Below, piece by piece: positions 19,147 through 28,824 of a stretch of DNA of 64,000 nt; position 1 is the stretch's first letter; each line of letters opens with the position of its first letter. Under the pieces are notes generated by a model. It ran no database searches. It had not been told where the DNA came from and was given only the letters and a program-made list of their open reading frames with translations. The stretch is from the NCBI GenBank assembly GCA_040766325.1, contig JAXGQR010000001.1:124001-188000 (forward strand). The letters are read 5' to 3'. The DNA comes from Dehalobacterium sp040766325 (GTDB taxonomy: Bacteria > Bacillota > Dehalobacteriia > Dehalobacteriales > Dehalobacteriaceae). The translations under genes and the position numbers were made by a program.

Positions 19147-19914
19147 ATGAAAAATCAAGAAAAAAAGGACATAAACACAGGGAAAAAACCGATTATCAGG
19201 CTGGAAAATATCCATAAATCCTTTGGATATAATCATGTTTTACGTGGGGTGAATCTGGAGCTTTATCCGGATGAGATTGTCGCCATTGTTGGAGATAATG
19301 GTTCCGGAAAGAGCACCTTAATTAAAATTTTATCAGGAAGTTTGCAGCCTGATCAAGGCACAATATATATAAAAGATCAACCTTATTCAAGTTTGACACC
19401 CCGTAAAGCTATTGAGGCAGGGATTACTACTGTTTATCAAGATTTATCATTAGATAATTATCGAGACGTGGCGGGAAATATTTTTTTGGGGCAAGAGCTC
19501 ACTAAAGGCAAGTTTTATTTGGACTATCCAAGAATGCGCCAAGCATCAGCAGAAATACTTAAAAAACTGGATATTAATATTCCCGATCCCACTGTGCCGG
19601 TAGGTCACCTTTCCGGGGGACAACGCCAGGGGGTTGCAATTGCCCGTGCTGTGTTTCAATGTACGGAAGGGATCATCTTTGATGAGCCCACGGCAGCAAT
19701 GGGCGTGCGGGAAACAACGAAAACTCTGCAGCTGATTAAATCCTTGGTGACCAGGGGCATATGGGCCATTGTTGTAAGCCATAATTTATTTCAGGTTTTT
19801 GATATTGCCCATCGGGTTTGCATTGTGCGGCAGGGAAAGATCATTGAAAATATTGCTACTCAGGATAGCACACCCCAGGAAATTCATCAAGCTATTATGA
19901 GCGCGGCAGAATAG
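19147..19914 (+). CDS. Sugar/nucleoside-type ABC importer ATPase (single domain)
   Basis: A 255-residue ATPase of the CUT2 (RbsA/FrcA) type but with only one nucleotide-binding domain. Walker A GDNGSGKST, Q-loop TVYQDLSLDNYRDV, signature LSGGQRQGVAIARAV, Walker B GIIFDEPTAAMG and the H-loop VVSHN are all present. Start 19147 follows GGGGTGAAAG; a longer frame upstream reads into the repeat array and is not coding. First gene of a four-gene operon with a permease, a binding lipoprotein and a PsuG-like enzyme. Confidence 0.9.
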   Translation: MKNQEKKDINTGKKPIIRLENIHKSFGYNHVLRGVNLELYPDEIVAIVGDNGSGKSTLIKILSGSLQPDQGTIYIKDQPYSSLTPRKAIEAGITTVYQDLSLDNYRDVAGNIFLGQELTKGKFYLDYPRMRQASAEILKKLDINIPDPTVPVGHLSGGQRQGVAIARAVFQCTEGIIFDEPTAAMGVRETTKTLQLIKSLVTRGIWAIVVSHNLFQVFDIAHRVCIVRQGKIIENIATQDSTPQEIHQAIMSAAE

Positions 19915-19934
19915 TTAGAGAGGAGGGGAATCCA

Positions 19935-20894
19935 GTGCAATTCAATAAAAACTACAGGGAAAAATACTTCCCCCAATTGCTTTTGTTAATTGTTCTTTTG
20001 GTATTAATCATCTTCCTTTCCTTTCAATCCCCTTATTTTTTTACCTGGAAAAACTGGCGAAATATTTTTGATACCATATCTATTTACATTCTCTTGGCTT
20101 TAGGTATGAATTTTGTCATTGCCACTGGTGGGATTGATTTGTCCCAGGGAGGAATGATTGCCTTAAGCGGGATTATCATGGCCATTGGTCTCAAGGCCGA
20201 TCTAGCGGTATATCCGGCAATTGCGCTGGGGATATTGGCAGCCGGACTGATGGGCGCCTTTAACGGAGTGATTATTGACAAAATTAAGCTTCATCCTTTT
20301 ATTGTTACCTTGGGAACGGCTTCACTTTATCGGGGTGCAGCGATTATTGTTACAGGTGGGATGCCCATTAATGGTTTTCCCGAGACTTTTACCTTTTGGG
20401 GTAAAGGTGGTGCCACTCAACTTAATCCGCCGATTCTTATTGCGGGGATGATGATCGTGGTGGCTGTTTTTCTTTTACATAAAACGAAGTGGGGCCAATA
20501 CGCTTTAGCCATTGGCGGAAATGAAGAAGCTTTGCGCCGGGTAGGTGTGCGTGTCAGCATTTATAAAGTTTCTTATTATGTTGTTTCCGGAATATTGACG
20601 GGGATTGTGGCTTTAATTCTGACTGCCCGGCTCAATACGGCGGAAGCCAATGCGGGAACCATGATGGAACTGGATGCTATTACTGCCGTCATTATGGGAG
20701 GAAGCTTGATGAGTGGTGGCAAGGCAGGTATCAGCGGCACTATTATTGCTTGTCTTCTACTGGGGGTTATCAAAAACGGATTGACTATTTTAAGTATTTC
20801 ATCTTATTATCAGCAATTTATTATTGGGGCTTTACTGTTGGCTGCTGTGGTGATTACAGAGATACGCCAACGTAAACAAATAAAAATTACTTAA
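19935..20894 (+). CDS. Sugar/nucleoside-type ABC importer permease (RbsC/BPD_transp_2)
   Basis: A 319-residue membrane protein with about 8-10 helices and the family signature ATGGIDLSQGGMIALSG near residue 60, the RbsC-type loop. GTG start after GAGAGGAGGGG. It sits between its ATPase and binding protein. In CUT2 systems this subunit forms the channel for ribose, fructose, autoinducer-2 or nucleosides. Confidence 0.92.
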   Translation: MQFNKNYREKYFPQLLLLIVLLVLIIFLSFQSPYFFTWKNWRNIFDTISIYILLALGMNFVIATGGIDLSQGGMIALSGIIMAIGLKADLAVYPAIALGILAAGLMGAFNGVIIDKIKLHPFIVTLGTASLYRGAAIIVTGGMPINGFPETFTFWGKGGATQLNPPILIAGMMIVVAVFLLHKTKWGQYALAIGGNEEALRRVGVRVSIYKVSYYVVSGILTGIVALILTARLNTAEANAGTMMELDAITAVIMGGSLMSGGKAGISGTIIACLLLGVIKNGLTILSISSYYQQFIIGALLLAAVVITEIRQRKQIKIT

Positions 20895-20911
20895 GAAAGA
20901 AGGTTGGTTAA

Positions 20912-21991
20912 GTGAGTAAGAAAATATTGATACTGGTTCTGATCTTGTCCTTAATGGCAGGACTGATTGCAGGTTGTGGGGGAGAAACAGAGCCTGCCGA
21001 TCAGGAAACAAATCAAGCTGTCTCAAATAATGAAAACGAACCGCAGGTGAATAACAAGGTCTTGGAAGTAGAAAAAATACTAATGGATCAATTACAGCCT
21101 TTGCCGGAAATGGACAAACAGGTGAAGATAGGTGCCCTATTGATTTCTCTTACCAATCCATATTGGGTGGGGATGAAGGAGGCTTACGAAACGGCGGCTG
21201 CTGACTTAGGCATCACGGTGGAAGTATTTGCTGCACCTACCGAGGGAGATAAGGATTCTCAGTTGGAAACTTTGGACGCTATGACGGTAAAAGATTATGA
21301 CGCGATTATTCTCTCGCCGATTGAACCTTTTAACTTACTCCCGGGCATTCTGCGCGCAAATGAAAACCAGATCCAGGTAATTAATTTAGGTCCTGGCGTT
21401 GATGTGGCCACGTTGGAAAAGGATGGGGGTCACTTAGATGGAAGGATTACAGTTGATTTCAAAGAACAAGGTGTTTTAGCAGCCGAGGATATGCTAAAAT
21501 ACATGGAAGGGAGCAAAAAGGTAGCAATTATTCAGGGAATTGTGGGTGCCGCTCAAAGTGAGGGTCGTACTGCCGGAGCCAAGGAAGTGTTTGAAGGAAC
21601 GGAAGGGGTAGAACTAGTCAGTATTCAACCGGGAGAATGGGATCGGAACAAGGCATACAATATTGCTAAAGACCTTATTCAAGCCCACCCTGATTTAAAC
21701 GGTATTTTTGCTTGTAATGATGTGATGGCCCTGGCAGCTGCAGAAGCATTAGAAGCTGACGGTAAATTAGATGGAGTAGTTATTTATGGTGTTGACTTTA
21801 CCGATGAATCACGTGGCGCCATTGCGGCCGGTAAAATGGGAGGTAGTGTTGCCTATCCCAGTTCCGTTTATGCCAAAGCTGCTTTAATCCTGGCGATGAA
21901 AATAGCTCAGGGACAAGAGGTAGATACTGTCTATGCTCCTTTAACAGTGGTAAATAAGGACAATGTCCATGAATTTGACGGGTGGAAATAA
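20912..21991 (+). CDS. ABC importer substrate-binding lipoprotein (periplasmic-binding-protein-like I)
   Basis: A 359-residue lipoprotein. The signal ILILVLILSLMAGLIAGCGG has the lipobox AGC, giving a lipid-anchored Cys near residue 22. The mature part is a type I sugar-binding fold (KIGALLISLTNPYWVGMKEAYETAA..., CNDVMALAAAEAL, YGVDFTDESRGAIAAG) like RbsB/TorT. GTG start. Ligand is not certain; the PsuG-like gene next to it points to a C-nucleoside or ribosyl compound. Confidence 0.9.
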   Translation: MSKKILILVLILSLMAGLIAGCGGETEPADQETNQAVSNNENEPQVNNKVLEVEKILMDQLQPLPEMDKQVKIGALLISLTNPYWVGMKEAYETAAADLGITVEVFAAPTEGDKDSQLETLDAMTVKDYDAIILSPIEPFNLLPGILRANENQIQVINLGPGVDVATLEKDGGHLDGRITVDFKEQGVLAAEDMLKYMEGSKKVAIIQGIVGAAQSEGRTAGAKEVFEGTEGVELVSIQPGEWDRNKAYNIAKDLIQAHPDLNGIFACNDVMALAAAEALEADGKLDGVVIYGVDFTDESRGAIAAGKMGGSVAYPSSVYAKAALILAMKIAQGQEVDTVYAPLTVVNKDNVHEFDGWK

Positions 21992-22009
21992 GAAGGGAAA
22001 AAATATCCT

Positions 22010-22846
22010 TTGAAGATGGAGAAAAGTATGATGCAGGGCCAAAAAAATGTACCTTTTTTAGTGGAAACGGCTCTCCTTACCCATGGATTAAGCAATATCG
22101 GTCATGAGGAGCTGGAAAAACGCTTGCCTCGGGAGTACCCGTGGTTGGTTTGGGTTGATCAGGGCGAAATTATCATAGGGGACTGCCCCCGATTTCTCTC
22201 CTTTCGTAAGGGTGCCCACGATCTTTTGCGTATTGATGGCGGCATGCTTGAAAAAGCTTGCCAAAATAAAATGAGCGGGGCTTTAACCGCTTCCGGCACT
22301 ATGGCAGTTGCCGCAAAATGGGGGATTCCTTTAGCCGTTACCGCCGGTATGGGGGGACTAAATAATCGGGAAGGGGATGAAATCTGTCATGATTTAATCG
22401 CCTTAACCACATTGCCGGTAACCCTTTTGGCCACAGCACCGAAAGATATGTTGGATCTTCCCGGCACTGTTAAATGGTTAAGGGATCATGGTGTTCTCTT
22501 ATGGGGGACTGACAGAGATGTGTGCGATGGGTTTGTTTTTACCGGAGAGGAAGTTAAGCTGGATGGGAAACTTTGCGGTAAAATACCGGACCGGGGAGTA
22601 GCTCTAATTCTCAATGGAATTGACTCCCATAAGCGTTTCACAGATCGGAAGATTTTAGAGCAGGCAATAAAAAATGGTGAGGCCGCCCATGCGGCAGGGG
22701 CTTATTATCATCCTGCGGTAAATTACACCTTGGATCAATTGACGCACGGTAAAAACGGGGAATTACAGCTCAACTCTTTAATTGATAATATTTATTTGGC
22801 TGATAAGTTAGTGACGCGTGATGGGAAGGATTGTTCGGTAGAATAA
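22010..22846 (+). CDS. Pseudouridine-5'-phosphate glycosidase-like protein
   Basis: A 278-residue protein of the PsuG/IndA family, which cleaves C-glycosidic bonds (pseudouridine 5'-phosphate to uracil and ribose 5-phosphate in E. coli). Visible family motifs are the catalytic Glu in VETALLTHGL (residue 19), TASGTMAVAAKWGI, TAGMGGLN, an Asp in ICHDLIAL (about 128) and the catalytic Lys in TAPKDMLDLPG (about 145). It is about 30 residues shorter than E. coli PsuG. TTG start at 22010 is shown; ATG at 22028 with GGAG 7 bases upstream is as good. No PsuK kinase gene follows, so the true substrate may be another C-nucleoside. Confidence 0.75.
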   Translation: MKMEKSMMQGQKNVPFLVETALLTHGLSNIGHEELEKRLPREYPWLVWVDQGEIIIGDCPRFLSFRKGAHDLLRIDGGMLEKACQNKMSGALTASGTMAVAAKWGIPLAVTAGMGGLNNREGDEICHDLIALTTLPVTLLATAPKDMLDLPGTVKWLRDHGVLLWGTDRDVCDGFVFTGEEVKLDGKLCGKIPDRGVALILNGIDSHKRFTDRKILEQAIKNGEAAHAAGAYYHPAVNYTLDQLTHGKNGELQLNSLIDNIYLADKLVTRDGKDCSVE

Positions 22847-22874
22847 ATAAGCGTACACTAAGTGCAAAAATATA

Positions 22875-22912
22875 ACTCAACAATCAGTTTTATCTGACTG
22901 TTGAGTTTTTTT
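22875..22912. terminator. Bidirectional terminator
   Basis: ACTCAACAATCAG pairs with CTGACTGTTGAGT and is followed by eight T residues. It lies between the convergent PsuG-like and MFS genes. Confidence 0.85.
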
Positions 22913-24164
22913 ATAAAGATTCCCCTTGAAACCTTTTAGAACGCTCCTCTGTTTTACTTAAGACGCTGCTATCGTGCAATACTTTGGCCGGACTTAAAGA
23001 TTGGGTCAGGAGAAAAAGGAAAATATCCACGCCAATCATGGCTGCCGCAACGAGGAAAGTGATCGTAAACCCGAACTGGGCAGTGATGATCCCCATTAAC
23101 ATTGAGCCTAAGGCAACGCCTACATCCATGGCGGCAAACAAGGTGGCGTTCGCGGCACCGCGGCGATGGGATGGGGCTAAATCCATCCCGATAAAGTTGA
23201 TAATGGCAAATCCTGAGGCCGATCCCAGGCCATATAGTAACCCCACAAGCAAAATCAGAGGAAGAGACTGGGCGTAAGCCAAAGAGATAAAAGCGCAGAG
23301 TTGCATAACTAATCCAGGGATAAAAACTTTCCCGACGCCGAAGCGCTGCACCAGCTTTCCGGTAAAAAGTGATACCATAATGGTGGCCCCGGCATACACA
23401 GGGAAAAACATGCCGATATTTTCAATGCCGCGGGACAGGCCAAATAAAGGAATAAAGCTCCAGATCAGGGCGGCACAAAAAGCCATGAAAAACTGATACA
23501 GTGCGGGCTTAATGGCTGTCTGCTCAAAAATGGTTTTAATATTAAATCTCTCAGAGCCAGGAGACGAAGAACCATGAGGTAAAGTCTGTTTTTGTTCATA
23601 GTTCAGCATTATTGCAAAAATTATGGCCAGTAAGCTGATGGTAAAAGAAGTTCGGAAAGTAATGACATAGCCAAATCTATTGATCACCCCTAAGGCGACC
23701 ATCGGTCCAAAGGCGATGGATAAATTTAGGGCATTACTGTAGAGGCTGATGCCCTCGGCAAGTCTGCCCCGCTCAGTGACATCGGTGACCACAGTTGGGC
23801 CCGCTGTTGTGATGGAACTGACGGCAATCCCCTGAAAAATAGCCAGAGTCATGATCAGGGGAATCAAATTTACCAAGGAAAAAGACAAAGCGGCGATGGA
23901 CATACAAACCGTGCCCAAGACTAAAATCCGTTTTCTGCTTTTCTGATCCATCACATATCCCAGATAGGGGCGAAAAAAGAGGGCGGTGATGCTGACGACG
24001 GTCAAAAAAATACCGGCCGTGGATTCATCGCCTCCGATGCTCACGGTAAAAAGTGGTATGGTTGTAATATTAATATACTCGGCAAAGTAACAAAAAAATG
24101 TCATGAAAAGAATAATCACAAAATGTTTATTCCAAAGTTTGGGTATTACCTTCGTAGGTTCCAT
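22911..24164 (-). CDS. MFS transporter
   Basis: A 417-residue major facilitator with 12 predicted helices. Family signs are GYVMDQKSRKRILVLG between helices 2 and 3 (the MFS loop 2-3 motif) and a related loop, GKLVQRFGVGKVFIPG, in the second half. It resembles drug/metabolite exporters of the YfcJ/Bcr group, but the substrate cannot be inferred. Start follows AAAGGGAGATAGT. Confidence 0.88.
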   Translation of the reverse strand: MEPTKVIPKLWNKHFVIILFMTFFCYFAEYINITTIPLFTVSIGGDESTAGIFLTVVSITALFFRPYLGYVMDQKSRKRILVLGTVCMSIAALSFSLVNLIPLIMTLAIFQGIAVSSITTAGPTVVTDVTERGRLAEGISLYSNALNLSIAFGPMVALGVINRFGYVITFRTSFTISLLAIIFAIMLNYEQKQTLPHGSSSPGSERFNIKTIFEQTAIKPALYQFFMAFCAALIWSFIPLFGLSRGIENIGMFFPVYAGATIMVSLFTGKLVQRFGVGKVFIPGLVMQLCAFISLAYAQSLPLILLVGLLYGLGSASGFAIINFIGMDLAPSHRRGAANATLFAAMDVGVALGSMLMGIITAQFGFTITFLVAAAMIGVDIFLFLLTQSLSPAKVLHDSSVLSKTEERSKRFQGESL

Positions 24165-24190
24165 TAATACTATCTCCCTTTAATTAACTA

Positions 24191-24226
24191 ACTATCAGCA
24201 GGGAGGTAGAAGTCCCTGCTGATAGT
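24191..24226. repeat. Perfect 14-bp stem-loop between the DASS and MFS genes
   Basis: ACTATCAGCAGGGA and TCCCTGCTGATAGT are exact inverses around an 8-base loop. There is no poly-T flank in either direction. It lies between the DASS gene end and the MFS gene start on the same strand, so it may stabilise mRNA ends or act as a weak terminator. Confidence 0.65.
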
Positions 24227-24250
24227 AAATTACCCTTAATATAACAATTT

Positions 24251-25678
24251 TTATAGTAGTCCCATCAGGAACCATAAGGGGATCATAAAGACAGCCATCA
24301 CCAGAACACTCAATATGGTTCGTGCCAAAAGTACTTTTACCGTATCGGAGTAGTTCATGTATCCAAAGCTATAAGCGATGAGCAATACGGCAAATTCATA
24401 GGGGAATACATACACGTCTGAACCTAGATTTAAGGCATAAATTACCGGTAAAGGATTCACTCCGGTTGCCATGGCCATCTCGGTGAACAATTCTGTAAAA
24501 GTAAATATGATGGCCAGAGGAGTCAATATAAAGTTGGCCAAGGCTGAGAAAATATATGTCCCAAAAACCATCCGAACAGGAGAACCGGCGAGTAAGGGCG
24601 TCACGTACTCAACTAAGACATCGATCAATCCCACGCTGCTGGCAACACTACCAATACTAATGGCGCCTGTCATCACAAAAAGAATTTTAAAATCGGCTTT
24701 ATCAAAATCATCAACGCTCAAAATATCTATCCCGGGTATAAACATCAGGAATAAAAACAGAGCTACTACCAACATGGGATCAAAACCATAAATACCGGAG
24801 AGAATAACTGTCCCAACCACCATCAACAGATAGACAAAGACAAATATTTCTTTGCGTTGCACCGGACCTAATTCGGCATAGCATTTTTGAAGTTCGCTTT
24901 TAGCATCATAAGTTTTTTCATTGCCGATTTTCAGCACTTTGATGATACTAATGATACCAAAGAAGGTCCAAGCAAGGGCGGGAATAAAATTGTGCAACAT
25001 CCATTGAAAATAAGTGATATCATAACCGGCAACTTCCCTAAAGACGGAATTAAAGTACAATCCATTACCTGCCGTAAGTGTTCCGATGGAGGGACCGGAC
25101 ATGGCAAAGAATCCGGCCAGACATAAAGCGGTTGCTTCTTTGCTTTTTGCTTTGATGCCCAGTGCTTGACACACACCAACGGCGATAGTTAGAAAGACAA
25201 TACAACGGGCCATATTGTCGGTGATGACAAAAGCCAAAAAAATACCGGCGATAGAAAAACTCCAAATTAAGCCCCGCAAACTGCAATCCAGTTTTAAGAG
25301 AATTTTATAGGCCAAGCGTAGACTTATTTTACTTCTGTCTGCAGCCAAACCGATAAGGATTACGGCTACAGTCATCCAGATTACTGTATTCGTCCATGCA
25401 CCAAAGACAACTTCGGCTCCTGCGACGCCAAAGAATAAATACAAACTTGGCAATAAAGCTCCGGTGACGGCGACGGGAATGACAGTGACCATCCATGAAG
25501 TAATGCCCCAGGCTGTAATAACAAGAAACATTTTAATATTATTATCAAATGGCATCGGGATCAGCCAAACAAGCAAAGGCACTAAAAAGGTGGCGATCCA
25601 TTTTGCCAGGTTTCCGATACTGAGTGCAGAAAACTTCGTTATTGGTGCTGCTAGTTCATATTGTTCCGCTGTTTTCAT
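24251..25678 (-). CDS. DASS/SLC13-type anion symporter
   Basis: A 475-residue polytopic carrier with about 12 hydrophobic segments. The first-half motif FVITDNMARCIVFLT and SGPSIGTLTAGNG, together with the second-half TGAISIGSVASSVG and NFILTPLAIIFTF, fit the divalent anion:Na+ symporter family (sulfate, dicarboxylates). It is 99 bases downstream of the arylsulfate sulfotransferase gene on the same strand. A sulfated or sulfonated substrate is therefore plausible but unproven. RBS AAAGGAGAGAC precedes the start. Confidence 0.82.
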   Translation of the reverse strand: MKTAEQYELAAPITKFSALSIGNLAKWIATFLVPLLVWLIPMPFDNNIKMFLVITAWGITSWMVTVIPVAVTGALLPSLYLFFGVAGAEVVFGAWTNTVIWMTVAVILIGLAADRSKISLRLAYKILLKLDCSLRGLIWSFSIAGIFLAFVITDNMARCIVFLTIAVGVCQALGIKAKSKEATALCLAGFFAMSGPSIGTLTAGNGLYFNSVFREVAGYDITYFQWMLHNFIPALAWTFFGIISIIKVLKIGNEKTYDAKSELQKCYAELGPVQRKEIFVFVYLLMVVGTVILSGIYGFDPMLVVALFLFLMFIPGIDILSVDDFDKADFKILFVMTGAISIGSVASSVGLIDVLVEYVTPLLAGSPVRMVFGTYIFSALANFILTPLAIIFTFTELFTEMAMATGVNPLPVIYALNLGSDVYVFPYEFAVLLIAYSFGYMNYSDTVKVLLARTILSVLVMAVFMIPLWFLMGLL

Positions 25679-25777
25679 TTTGTCTCTCCTTTACAATTTG
25701 TTGCCATGAATATTAGATGGCGAAAACGTATCTTTAATGTGCTAGAGGTGCACAAGGTGCCCTTTAAATCCAAAAGG

Positions 25778-27661
25778 TTAAAGAGTGACCGATAGTTTTG
25801 TATCATATCTTAGGTTATCTACATTGAGATAGATGTCATAATCCCCGCTGATTCCTTCTCGGCTCACATAGAATTGAATGTCATTTTCCCCTTGTTCCTC
25901 AAAGGATACACAGGCAGCAGTGATGTCGTGGACCTCTGTCGGTACTAAATAGAACTTGGATCCTTCTTTGCCTTTAAACTCAAGGAAAACTTGAGAACCT
26001 TCGCTAAATGTCCCCCGGAGGGCAATTCTGTCTTCTTCAAGTTCTAAAGATAAATTTTTGTTTGCGGGAATTTCTTGATCCACGTCTTTAAATTTTACCT
26101 TGAAGGCAAACTCCGGTGTTAGGCCAAATCCTCCCAGCATTTCGGCCTTGCCCAGTTCCAGGTTGGTGTTTTCATCATATAATGAAACTCTTCTTGCCCG
26201 GTAATAGTTGCCGCCTTTAATATTGAGCTCAAATTTAACCTCGTCGTTTAGTAATTCTACCGTGGTTGATTCCAAGGTAAGGTGGATCGCTTCATCCTTA
26301 TACTGATTTAAGAGGGAAGCCCCTAGTTGGTCGGTGTGTTTTCCCCGGTAAGTAGCAATCCCGCCGGAGTGGATCATATAGTGTCCTGATCCATAGTAAT
26401 CTACGTTGCAAATATACGGAGAATAAAACTCAGCCCCTCTTTCTTTACCATACTGCCAAATTTGCTCGATTTCCATTTTTTCCGTATCGATTCTGTAGAT
26501 CACACCTCTGGAGAAGTTTTCTGTCGGTGGAACTCTATTTTCAACAGTTTTCGAGCGATAGGTCCCGTTATCAAAAATAAACACATCGCCATTGGGTAAA
26601 ATTCGCGCAGAGTGTTGCTCGTATTGCCAATCAAAATCACCTTTAGTAACATTTTTGAAGAAATATTTTTGCCATTCTTCTCCCCAACCTTCAGAGTCAC
26701 CAATAATCCAGTTTAATTTTCCGGTATCGTAATCGATGTTGACTACCGCATCTTGATGTCTGCCGGACAAGGTAATGGAATTTGTCGCTTTGTCATACCA
26801 GACAGAGTTGTTATGGAACCAGTCGTGAATATTCCAATCGCCGGCTTTGCCTTCTTCTCGAGGTAAAATCCTCTGCAGATCCCATGATTTCACAATTTCC
26901 CCGGTCTTTCGATCTACTTCGACAATATAATCTTCTACCGAATCATTAAAATCATTATTTGATGCCACCAGCAAATTACCATTTTCCAGTTCTACGGCAT
27001 CATGGTGAAAACCGCCGGGCAAGCGATATTCCTTGTAAATTTTTCCGCATAGGTCCATTTCCATAATGCCGACCATATAATAGGGCTTTTGCATGAAACG
27101 GAAGGAGGTGATGAGGATGCGGCCGTTTTTTAATTTTTTTAGATCCCAGCATTCTTTTTCCGTTAACATCCATCTTAAATCACCGGCATAATCAAACCCC
27201 CCGGTTTTTGAAGAGGCGATTAAGGGAGTTGTTGAGGATAAAATCATAATATCCTTGCCAAAATACTCGTAGGTGGTCTTAAAGTAGTGGGGTAGATTGA
27301 TATCCAGCTTAGCAGTTTTTATTTTAACTTCCGAGGTTTCCCCGGTGCCTAGTTTTAGAACAACGGTATTTTCGTAATCGTGATATAAGCCGTAGATAGG
27401 TAATACATGTTCCTGTGCCGCGGGAAAAGTATGAGTTAAATCTCCTTCAACGGCTTTGCCTTTTACTGTTAGCTCTACTGTGGTTTCTTCCTTGGTTTTA
27501 AAACATATTACTGCAGCAAGGCAGTTAACCAGATAGGGATTGACGACGACAAAGGGGTTTTTTGCAGTATAATTTCCTGATTTGAAGGTTGTTAAGAACT
27601 CTTTTTCAGCTTCATGCTGAAGCGTAATGATGTGTTTTTGCTCTTCTAAATTATGCCTCAT
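25778..27661 (-). CDS. Arylsulfate sulfotransferase (ASST family), no signal peptide
   Basis: About 627 residues: an N-terminal beta-sandwich (about 1-130), a six-bladed propeller with DLKKLKNGRILITS, FHHDAVELENGNLL, IHDWFHNNSVWYD, SGRHQDAVVNID and EQHSARILPNGDVFIFDNG, and a C-terminal domain. ASST enzymes move sulfate from aryl sulfates to phenols by a covalent sulfo-histidine; several conserved His are visible here. The E. coli enzyme is periplasmic and has a Dsb partner. This one has no signal sequence after the ATG at 27661, which has AAGGAGAGGAAATTC before it, so it should be cytoplasmic. It pairs with a DASS carrier gene and a divergent LysR gene. Confidence 0.85.
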   Translation of the reverse strand: MRHNLEEQKHIITLQHEAEKEFLTTFKSGNYTAKNPFVVVNPYLVNCLAAVICFKTKEETTVELTVKGKAVEGDLTHTFPAAQEHVLPIYGLYHDYENTVVLKLGTGETSEVKIKTAKLDINLPHYFKTTYEYFGKDIMILSSTTPLIASSKTGGFDYAGDLRWMLTEKECWDLKKLKNGRILITSFRFMQKPYYMVGIMEMDLCGKIYKEYRLPGGFHHDAVELENGNLLVASNNDFNDSVEDYIVEVDRKTGEIVKSWDLQRILPREEGKAGDWNIHDWFHNNSVWYDKATNSITLSGRHQDAVVNIDYDTGKLNWIIGDSEGWGEEWQKYFFKNVTKGDFDWQYEQHSARILPNGDVFIFDNGTYRSKTVENRVPPTENFSRGVIYRIDTEKMEIEQIWQYGKERGAEFYSPYICNVDYYGSGHYMIHSGGIATYRGKHTDQLGASLLNQYKDEAIHLTLESTTVELLNDEVKFELNIKGGNYYRARRVSLYDENTNLELGKAEMLGGFGLTPEFAFKVKFKDVDQEIPANKNLSLELEEDRIALRGTFSEGSQVFLEFKGKEGSKFYLVPTEVHDITAACVSFEEQGENDIQFYVSREGISGDYDIYLNVDNLRYDTKLSVTL

Positions 27662-27881
27662 GAATTTCCTCTCCTTTTTTGTGTTGTGCAGTTTTTGCTC
27701 TCTCAAATCACCCATAAGGGATTCCGTATCCTTTTAATAATGATTTTATATGAGAAGGGGGGTTATGAAAAATACCTGCTATCTATAAGGGTATAGGCCA
27801 AAACTATGGACAGGATAATCATCTTGTGATAGGATAAGGTGAAATTTTTCTGATAAAAATTATTTATGAGGAGTAGAAAAA

Positions 27882-28799
27882 TTGCGGATAGAACAGCTAT
27901 ATTATATTTTGGAGGTTGAAAGGCAGGGATCAATCTCTCAGGCAGCCAAAAAGCGTTTTATATCCCAGCCTTCACTTAGCACTTCCATAAGTAATTTAGA
28001 AAAAGAGTTAAATACCAAGATTTTCTATCGTTCAACAAATGGGGTAAGGTTAACAGATAAAGGTAAACTCGTTGTAGACCAAATTAATGTGATTGTTAAT
28101 GAAATTACGAATCTTACAAATATGTGTGCAGAGGAACCGGGCATTCTCAGGGGGAACTTGTCCGTATCTACTTTACCGGCCTTAGGCAATTCTATTTTAT
28201 TAAATGTTTTTGCCATATTTAAACAAAAACATCCCCAAGTTAATTTGTCAATTAAAGAGGATGATAATAGTAATATTATGAAGGAATTAGAAACCGGGGA
28301 GATTGATGTAGGGCTAATTGGTCTTTTCCCATATGAAACAGAGGAGTTTTTTGACTTACTAAAACAAAATGACCAATACTATCAGGAGTTATTCACTGAT
28401 GAATTGTGTATCTATGGGAGCAAGAATAATCCTTTGTCAAATAAAAAGCACATTAATTTAAGTGAAACCTATGATTATCCGCTGATAATTTATAAGAATA
28501 ATTTGTTAGATCAGGATTTAGCAGAGTTAAACTTGAAGCATAGTAATATTTTGCGTTTTAATGATCGGGAGAGTATGAAGCAAATGGTGAGCAAGGGCAA
28601 TGCCTTAGCAATTTTCCCCAGGATTACTTCTGTTAATGATCTCTATGTCGCATCCGGCAATCTGGTGCCCTTAAACATTATCGACTTTAAAATCCCCCTG
28701 TATATGGGTATTGTTTTTAATGAGAAGGATTATTTATCCAAGATCCAATATGAGTTTATTAAAATATTGGAAGAGCAGTTGGAATCCATTGAACTTTAA
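27882..28799 (+). CDS. LysR-family transcriptional regulator
   Basis: A 305-residue regulator. The N-terminal winged helix (about 1-60) has QAAKKRFISQPSLSTSISNLEKELNTKIFYR, the classic LysR recognition region, and is followed by a two-lobed effector domain starting near residue 90. TTG start at 27882 after GAGGAG. It is divergent from the arylsulfate sulfotransferase/DASS genes across a 220-base gap, the standard arrangement for a LysR regulator and its target. Ligand unknown. Confidence 0.9.
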   Translation: MRIEQLYYILEVERQGSISQAAKKRFISQPSLSTSISNLEKELNTKIFYRSTNGVRLTDKGKLVVDQINVIVNEITNLTNMCAEEPGILRGNLSVSTLPALGNSILLNVFAIFKQKHPQVNLSIKEDDNSNIMKELETGEIDVGLIGLFPYETEEFFDLLKQNDQYYQELFTDELCIYGSKNNPLSNKKHINLSETYDYPLIIYKNNLLDQDLAELNLKHSNILRFNDRESMKQMVSKGNALAIFPRITSVNDLYVASGNLVPLNIIDFKIPLYMGIVFNEKDYLSKIQYEFIKILEEQLESIEL

Positions 28800-28824
28800 G
28801 GGGAACGCCAGAGAGCTGTTTGAG

